This document shows, in pieces, positions 4,213 to 8,194 of a stretch of 8,194 nucleotides of DNA; position 1 is the first letter of the stretch; every line of letters starts with the position of its first letter. Source of the stretch: Thermodesulfobacteriota bacterium. GTDB taxonomy: Bacteria; Desulfobacterota; Dissulfuribacteria; Dissulfuribacterales; UBA3076. The DNA is taken from positions 1-8,194 of the forward strand of contig QNAY01000050.1 of the NCBI GenBank assembly GCA_003645605.1, in the 5' to 3' direction. Under the pieces are notes generated by a model. The model saw only the letters and a program-made list of their open reading frames with translations, searched no databases and was not told where the DNA came from. Both the position numbers and the translations under genes were made by a program.

Positions 4213-7035
4213 GTAAATACAAGGGTCTGCACCTTGAAATTGACAAACACGATATTTAGCAGTTGTATAGGCGCTGGAACTTGAAAGTTGAATATCTGAA
4301 TTATTCAAATCATAGAGGTGGAAATTTCCTACTCGATATGGACCATCCAATCCACTTGTCGCAATTGCTTCACCAGAATAAATGAGTTGTATTACATTGA
4401 GACCAACATCTAAATATTGAGATGGGTTAGAATACCACTCTATACCTGCGCCATTCAGATTTTGAAGTTCGGCATTGTAAGTATAAGAACTTGCATATCC
4501 TGGATTCACAAATATTTCTAGTTCTGTAGTTAAAGTATTATAGAATCCATCTCCATCTGAATCAGTCCCGTAGTCATAGCCAGAACCAAATCCCAAAACA
4601 GGCCCTTCAAAGTCATAGAAACTGTATGGAGCTGTTGAGTATATGTTAGTTTTAGTATCCGCAATAAGACCTTGTTGACTAAGGTCATGAACAGTAACTT
4701 GACTAAGGTTATAAGGACCGTTCCTTCCGGAGTTGCGAATAGTTTTTCCATTAAAAACTAACGATACATTTTGAGAACCAAGTAGAAGGTGTGGAGAAGA
4801 TGAAGCATTAGCTATGAGCATTCCAATACTATCTTCTAATCTCCCCATAATAGTATAGTCTCCCTCTGTATTGACCTGAATGTTGGTTTCGATGGTTAGA
4901 TTGTCGTAGAGATCATTGTTGTTAATATCATTGGCTGATTCTGAGATAACATCAACGATATTAGCAGTAGGAGGATTAACTGTAATAAAAACATTCGATT
5001 CTCTTTGAAATTTCTCACCCGCAAGGCTTTCTGCGTCAACTTTTATTGTAAAGTAACCACCTATTGGAGAAGTATAAATAATACTATATGTTCCACCTCC
5101 ATTATCTACGAGTGTTACACTATCAGAAAATCCACTGAGAGTGGTTAAATAAGCTACTACACTAGCCTCTGTAAAAGGAATACTATTTTTCATAAGCGTT
5201 GCTGTAAGAGAAATAGGTTCTCCATAAGAATATGAATCTTTATCTGTAGTAACATTCAAAATAAGCGCTGTGCTTAGCTCTGCAGCACCTTGAATTTCTC
5301 CATCAGTGTTTGCATGCACTTCCATAAGCCATAGCCCTGGTATTGGACTAGAAATATTGTAAAAAACTCCTGCTAAATTTCCACCAGGTATAAAACTACC
5401 TTTAAAGTCTGGCGTGTCAATTCTTAGTCCATTAGGTTTAACGAGTACCAAATCAAAATTTGTTGTTGCTTTATAGGTTATGAAAAACTTACTTACTGAT
5501 ACAGATGAATCGATAGGAATTTGAAAAGTCTTTATTCCACCAGATGTTAAAGAATCATATATAGAATAAGTAGACTGTGTACCAGTTGATACTGCTTGAA
5601 TAGATTTTTCTGTAGTATTGATTTTATGACTTTCTGATTTATGAATACTCGTTGCGGCATAAGATCCCGTAACTGAAGTTCTCATTAAATTAACAGTCCA
5701 TTCACCTACATCATTTTTTGATAACATCTCAGAATGCTCATATGGTCCAATCTGATCAGACTGCGTTGTCCATGTCGGAAATGTTTTATTTACAGGAACG
5801 TATTTATCGTTCCTGACATTAAATATCTGTGTATCACATAAAGGCAAAGGACATTCTGACTCCTCTGCTGTATACCTATTTCCTGCAAAGTGATAATAGT
5901 TAACACCTGGCTCAGGAGTAGTTCTGCTATGATAATATGTTTCTCGCGTTACTGTACGCAAATCATTAAGACATATTTCGTCTGATCGTGGAAAAGCCCA
6001 GCGATGTTTAGTATACATATGATCAGCATATTCAGTTCCCAAAAGGGGTGAGCCTAGTGTTATTATGTTGTCAATTTTATCTCCACGGCCGATAATAGCT
6101 TCAGTAGAATCGAGCCCACCTTTACTATGAGCAACAATATTTATTATTTTAACAGCAAAACCTTTAAGTGTTTGATCAATATATGTTTGTACCGTTCTGG
6201 CATTATTAGCAACTGCTCCATTTCCATCTAGCCGATAAACTTCGCTTAGATCACCAGGAATATAAGTCCTGAATACATTCCAACTGTTAGGAGAACCTCC
6301 TGGCAAGACGCTAAGATTCATACCATGGATCAATGCTGCAGGTCTCATCCCCTTAACCTGCATTTCTCCATAGTCGGTTTCAACTGCCCAACAACTCTGG
6401 CCATCTTTATAGCAAGGAGTCGTATTAATATCTATCTCTATCCAGTTTTCACCAGGAGTTGGATCGGTTCCTGGTCCATTATAGGTTGCATCCTTGACTT
6501 TACCATCCTGAAACCACTCGATTGGTATATCAAGTCTAACTGTACTCCAGCTCTGGTCAGCTCCGTCCAGGGTCCCGATAAAATTACCGTTTATATATAC
6601 ATTATCAACTTCACAACAACCATCACAGGCAGTACCACAGTTTGCATCAATATCCCAGACTCTTAAAAGCAACTGTGGCTGATCAATAATCAGCTCATCA
6701 TAATTTGTTTTATCCTTACTAAAAACATGAGTAATGTAGATAGGAAATCGTATTGGCCCTTCTTCTCGGAAAAGATACTGATCAAGATTATACCCTTCGT
6801 AAGTCCCAAATGTTTCATCTTCTTCATAGCCACTCGTTGTTTGTCCTGGCTGAATAGAGAGCTTTTCTTGAAGGCTATTGATATTTTGCGACGGTGATGG
6901 AGCATCACTTGAGGAATCAGCACATGATCGAGGGGCTACATTGTAAATTTCCTCTTCCCCTAAGCTGATCGAAAACAAGTTAAGCAGAATAAATAAAGAA
7001 AATAAAAGTACCGCTGTGCTTTTTCTTTCGACCAT
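4039..7035 (-). CDS. Large secreted alpha/beta-hydrolase (lipase/esterase-like) with C-terminal type I dockerin
   Basis: This 998-residue multidomain exported protein starts with a signal peptide at about 1-26 (MVERK, then a long hydrophobic run ending SLG). An N-terminal beta-rich region follows, with a Cys cluster at C133, C137, C140 and C141. The alpha/beta-hydrolase domain spans about 230-440: oxyanion His237-Gly238, nucleophile Ser304 in AHSKGG, probable acid Asp410 (RNDKYVP) and His434 (YEHSEML). Its TLGSPLLGTEYAD segment is typical of lipases of the PGAP1/class 2 type. Then come a PPC-like beta-domain (about 465-590), an Ig-like domain (about 592-690) and two copies of a roughly 120-residue beta-domain, each led by a D/N-rich loop. 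A dockerin ends the protein at 942-998, with two DxDGDGDxD-type calcium loops each followed by a helix (IVDIMQVASRW and IVDIMMVAAQW). The start at 7035 is preferred over 7062 because AAAAGGAT lies 7 nt upstream. The substrate is unknown; lipid or polyester cleavage is the family expectation. Confidence 0.85.
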   Translation of the reverse strand: MVERKSTAVLLFSLFILLNLFSISLGEEEIYNVAPRSCADSSSDAPSPSQNINSLQEKLSIQPGQTTSGYEEDETFGTYEGYNLDQYLFREEGPIRFPIYITHVFSKDKTNYDELIIDQPQLLLRVWDIDANCGTACDGCCEVDNVYINGNFIGTLDGADQSWSTVRLDIPIEWFQDGKVKDATYNGPGTDPTPGENWIEIDINTTPCYKDGQSCWAVETDYGEMQVKGMRPAALIHGMNLSVLPGGSPNSWNVFRTYIPGDLSEVYRLDGNGAVANNARTVQTYIDQTLKGFAVKIINIVAHSKGGLDSTEAIIGRGDKIDNIITLGSPLLGTEYADHMYTKHRWAFPRSDEICLNDLRTVTRETYYHSRTTPEPGVNYYHFAGNRYTAEESECPLPLCDTQIFNVRNDKYVPVNKTFPTWTTQSDQIGPYEHSEMLSKNDVGEWTVNLMRTSVTGSYAATSIHKSESHKINTTEKSIQAVSTGTQSTYSIYDSLTSGGIKTFQIPIDSSVSVSKFFITYKATTNFDLVLVKPNGLRIDTPDFKGSFIPGGNLAGVFYNISSPIPGLWLMEVHANTDGEIQGAAELSTALILNVTTDKDSYSYGEPISLTATLMKNSIPFTEASVVAYLTTLSGFSDSVTLVDNGGGTYSIIYTSPIGGYFTIKVDAESLAGEKFQRESNVFITVNPPTANIVDVISESANDINNNDLYDNLTIETNIQVNTEGDYTIMGRLEDSIGMLIANASSSPHLLLGSQNVSLVFNGKTIRNSGRNGPYNLSQVTVHDLSQQGLIADTKTNIYSTAPYSFYDFEGPVLGFGSGYDYGTDSDGDGFYNTLTTELEIFVNPGYASSYTYNAELQNLNGAGIEWYSNPSQYLDVGLNVIQLIYSGEAIATSGLDGPYRVGNFHLYDLNNSDIQLSSSSAYTTAKYRVCQFQGADPCIYDFDGDGDVDIVDIMQVASRWNTSIGDPTYDLTYDLNGDGDIDIVDIMMVAAQWGRTA
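4107..4130 (-). repeat. 12-bp perfect tandem duplication inside the dockerin linker
   Basis: TTAAATCATAAG occurs twice back to back. In the protein it gives the repeated YDL-T-YDL just before the second calcium loop. The unit is a multiple of three, so copy changes keep the frame and only alter the spacing between the two dockerin halves by four residues. It could be a recent duplication, although linkers of this general kind occur in other dockerins. Confidence 0.6.
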
Positions 7036-7042
7036 ATTAATT

Positions 7043-7050
7043 ATCCTTTT
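7043..7050 (-). promoter_or_regulatory. Ribosome binding site deciding the start of the dockerin-lipase
   Basis: AAAAGGAT on the minus strand lies 7 nt before the ATG at 7035-7033. The in-frame ATG further upstream at 7062-7060 has no recognisable SD and would put a charged extension before the signal peptide, so 7035 is chosen. Confidence 0.7.
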
Positions 7051-7068
7051 CAGAGGCCTCATTTATAT

Positions 7069-7080
7069 GTACATTTGTAC
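7069..7080. promoter_or_regulatory. Short palindrome in the 5' leader of the dockerin-lipase unit
   Basis: GTACA-TT-TGTAC is an inverted repeat with 5-bp arms and a 2-nt centre. It lies downstream of the proposed -10 box (7113-7108) and upstream of the SD (7050-7043) of the minus-strand unit, so it would fall within the transcribed leader. A repressor operator is possible, but a 12-bp palindrome can also be chance. Confidence 0.3.
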
Positions 7081-7107
7081 GCTCGAACAACTTTTCCACT
7101 ATCAGTT

Positions 7108-7136
7108 TTTATATGAGTCCCCCCCCCCCTTGTCAA
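7108..7136 (-). promoter_or_regulatory. Sigma-70-type promoter with a G11 tract in the spacer (candidate phase-variable promoter)
   Basis: Read on the minus strand, TTGACA (7136-7131) is a perfect -35 and TATAAA (7113-7108) a near-consensus -10. The spacer 7130-7114 is exactly 17 nt: one A, eleven Gs (7129-7119), then ACTCA. Transcription would begin near 7101, leaving a leader of about 65 nt before the lipase ATG at 7035. Because the homopolymer sits between the two boxes, gain or loss of a single G by slippage changes spacing from the optimum of 17 and should change promoter strength. In this sequence the promoter appears to be in the ON configuration. Confidence 0.75.
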
Positions 7137-7163
7137 GACTCTCTGGGCAAAAAATAAGGTGGA

Positions 7164-7191
7164 TTGTGAGCATATTGGGAAGTATTATAAT
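7164..7191 (+). promoter_or_regulatory. Candidate sigma-70 promoter for the YkgJ-family gene
   Basis: TTGTGA at 7164-7169 and a perfect TATAAT at 7186-7191 are separated by 16 nt on the plus strand. Transcription would begin near 7198 and leave a leader of about 80 nt before the ATG at 7279. It points away from the G-tract promoter, and the two -35 boxes are under 30 nt apart, so the two units form a divergent promoter pair. Confidence 0.55.
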
Positions 7192-7264
7192 GGTCGCATG
7201 GACGAAAAAATTGAAATAACACCGGGAATGGGGTACTTTCAGCAAAATTAAAAATTTATCTTAT

Positions 7265-7270
7265 AGGAGA
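7265..7270 (+). promoter_or_regulatory. Strong ribosome binding site of the YkgJ-family gene
   Basis: AGGAGA lies 8 nt before the ATG at 7279, a near-consensus Shine-Dalgarno sequence at good spacing, which supports the chosen start. Confidence 0.75.
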
Positions 7271-7278
7271 ATCAATTC

Positions 7279-8046
7279 ATGTCTCAAGGACCTGAAGCTT
7301 ATATTGACAAATCCAGACAATTAAAAGATGAGGACACCTTCTGCTTTTCCTGCACACCGGATAAGGGCTGTTTTACAAACTGTTGTTATGATTTAAGCCT
7401 GATCCTCATGCCTTATGACATATTAAGGCTCAAAAATCATTTAGGTATGAAGTCTGCGGATTTTCTAAAACGTTATACAAACATATACGTCGGACAGAAT
7501 TCAGGGCTTCCAATAGTGTCGCTCAAAATGGAAGATCCCTATTTAAAATGCCCGTTTTTGGAAGAGGGAAAAGGATGTATGGTTTATAAAGACAGGCCTG
7601 GTGCATGCCGCACTTATCCCCTTGCCAGAATGGCCTGTCGAAGCCGGGACAGGGAGGGAGTGGATGAATTCTATTATATTGTAAGGGAGCCGGATTGTGA
7701 GGGATTCCAGGACGGAAAGGAATGGACCGTCAGGAGCTGGAAGGAAAATGAAGGCATTGAGCAATATAATGAAATGAATGATATCTTTGGGGAGATACTT
7801 CAGGCCAAGACAGTGGCGGGGATAGCGTATCTAAACGCGGATCAGATCGATATATTTCACATGGGATGCTATGATATTGATGGTTTCCGTGAATATTTCT
7901 TGGAAGGCCCTAACCTTGATCGCCATATGGAGTCTGAGGAGGTGATAGAAGCCATCTCCAATGACGAAGAGGCCTTACTCAAACATGGCATGCGCTGGGT
8001 TAATAAAAAGCTCTTCCAGCGCGGGTGTCCCAACTGTAGTTCGTGA
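7279..8046 (+). CDS. YkgJ-family cysteine-cluster protein (putative zinc or iron chelating)
   Basis: This 255-residue protein is predicted to be cytoplasmic; no signal peptide or membrane segment is seen. An N-terminal cluster has Cys22, Cys25, Cys31, Cys35 and Cys36 (CFSC...C...CC). Then come Cys91 in LKCPFL, Cys100 in GKGCMVY, and Cys110 in the family signature RPGACRTYP, with Cys120 soon after. A C-terminal CPNC (Cys250 and Cys253) is added. The C-FL...GC.VY..RP..CR.YP pattern is the hallmark of the YkgJ / UPF0153 family, thought to bind metal through conserved cysteines; its function is unknown. The protein is longer than minimal family members because of an acidic C-terminal half. It is divergent from the cohesin-dockerin unit and has its own promoter and RBS, so co-occurrence need not mean shared function. 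Confidence 0.83.
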   Translation: MSQGPEAYIDKSRQLKDEDTFCFSCTPDKGCFTNCCYDLSLILMPYDILRLKNHLGMKSADFLKRYTNIYVGQNSGLPIVSLKMEDPYLKCPFLEEGKGCMVYKDRPGACRTYPLARMACRSRDREGVDEFYYIVREPDCEGFQDGKEWTVRSWKENEGIEQYNEMNDIFGEILQAKTVAGIAYLNADQIDIFHMGCYDIDGFREYFLEGPNLDRHMESEEVIEAISNDEEALLKHGMRWVNKKLFQRGCPNCSS

Positions 8047-8071
8047 GGATTCACGAAAACGGCCTTTTCGT
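8041..8071 (+). terminator. Weak candidate terminator hairpins after the YkgJ-family gene
   Basis: Two small overlapping stems straddle the gene end. TCGTGA/TCACGA pairs 8041-8046 with 8051-8056 and includes the stop codon. ACGAAAA/TTTTCGT pairs 8053-8059 with 8065-8071, with loop CGGCC and a short T-rich tail. The second resembles a weak intrinsic terminator; only one of the two can form at a time. Confidence 0.4.
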
Positions 8072-8104
8072 TTAGGTAGTGTCTGAACGAAAACTAACCA
8101 AAAC

Positions 8105-8184
8105 TGTCATTTCGAGCAAAGCGAGAAATCTTATCGTACTGAAAATACAGGCATTAAAGATTTCTCCCTACGGTCGAAATGACA
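8105..8184. repeat. 80-bp imperfect palindrome of the TGTCATTTCGA type (non-coding dispersed repeat candidate)
   Basis: The outer arms are perfect 11-bp inverted repeats, TGTCATTTCGA at 8105-8115 and TCGAAATGACA at 8174-8184. The inner arms are perfect 10-bp inverted repeats, GAGAAATCTT at 8123-8132 and AAGATTTCTC at 8157-8166. A 7-nt mismatched internal bulge separates the arms on each side, and a 24-nt loop lies at the centre. There is no open reading frame. Elements with a CATTTCGA...GAGAAATC core are, from general knowledge, frequent intergenic dispersed repeats in many bacterial genomes. It may also act as a 3'-end structure for the upstream gene. The window ends 10 bases later. Confidence 0.65.
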
Positions 8185-8194
8185 AAAAGAGGGG

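Noticed and set aside
7036..7062. Longer start of the dockerin-lipase at 7062
   Set aside because: No SD precedes it, and it adds nine residues before the signal peptide. The start at 7035 has AAAAGGAT at 7 nt.
7016..7219. Plus-strand open frame of 67 codons across the divergent promoter region
   Set aside because: It overlaps the lipase start antisense, reads through the C11 run as Pro-rich sequence, has no SD, and resembles no protein.

Overview
The window looks like bacterial chromosome from a Gram-negative, probably anaerobic organism. A Desulfobacterota-type (deltaproteobacterial) lineage is the best guess. The pointers are an IPTLxxWG-type C-terminal sorting signal, a YkgJ-family cysteine-cluster protein, a WbpE-like surface-sugar aminotransferase and a palindromic repeat of the 'TGTCATTTCGA...' kind. 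This assignment is inference only; no rRNA or tRNA gene is present.

Layout. Positions 1-390 (+) hold the 3' end of a probable ParA-family ATPase gene whose start lies outside the window. Positions 429-1556 and 1561-2694 (+) are two tightly linked genes for PLP enzymes: a NifS/IscS-type cysteine desulfurase and a WbpE-like DegT/DnrJ/EryC1 sugar aminotransferase. Positions 2695-2905 are a convergent intergenic region with small hairpins and one perfect 15-bp stem-loop. Positions 7035-2906 (- strand) form a three-gene unit: a 998-residue secreted lipase-like protein ending in a type I dockerin, then a 142-residue secreted cohesin-like protein, then a 201-residue cohesin-like protein with an IPTL-CTERM anchor. 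Positions 7036-7278 are a divergent promoter region. Positions 7279-8046 (+) encode a YkgJ-family protein, and 8047-8194 hold hairpins and a palindromic repeat. No gene-free stretch exceeds 300 bases.

How the genes may work together. The minus-strand unit reads as a self-contained, non-cellulosomal cohesin-dockerin module. A large secreted alpha/beta-hydrolase carries the dockerin, and its immediate neighbours carry matching cohesin folds, one free and one tagged for the cell envelope. The simplest model is a surface-docked lipase/esterase with a second soluble cohesin that could compete with the anchored one or retain the enzyme outside the cell.

The most notable signal lies in the promoter of this unit. 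On the minus strand a perfect TTGACA and a TATAAA are separated by exactly 17 nt, and 11 of those 17 are an uninterrupted G tract. That is the architecture of slipped-strand phase-variable promoters such as those of neisserial porA, so the whole surface-docking system may switch ON and OFF. The unit is also visibly more AT-rich than the flanking desulfurase/aminotransferase genes, which fits an accessory or acquired locus.
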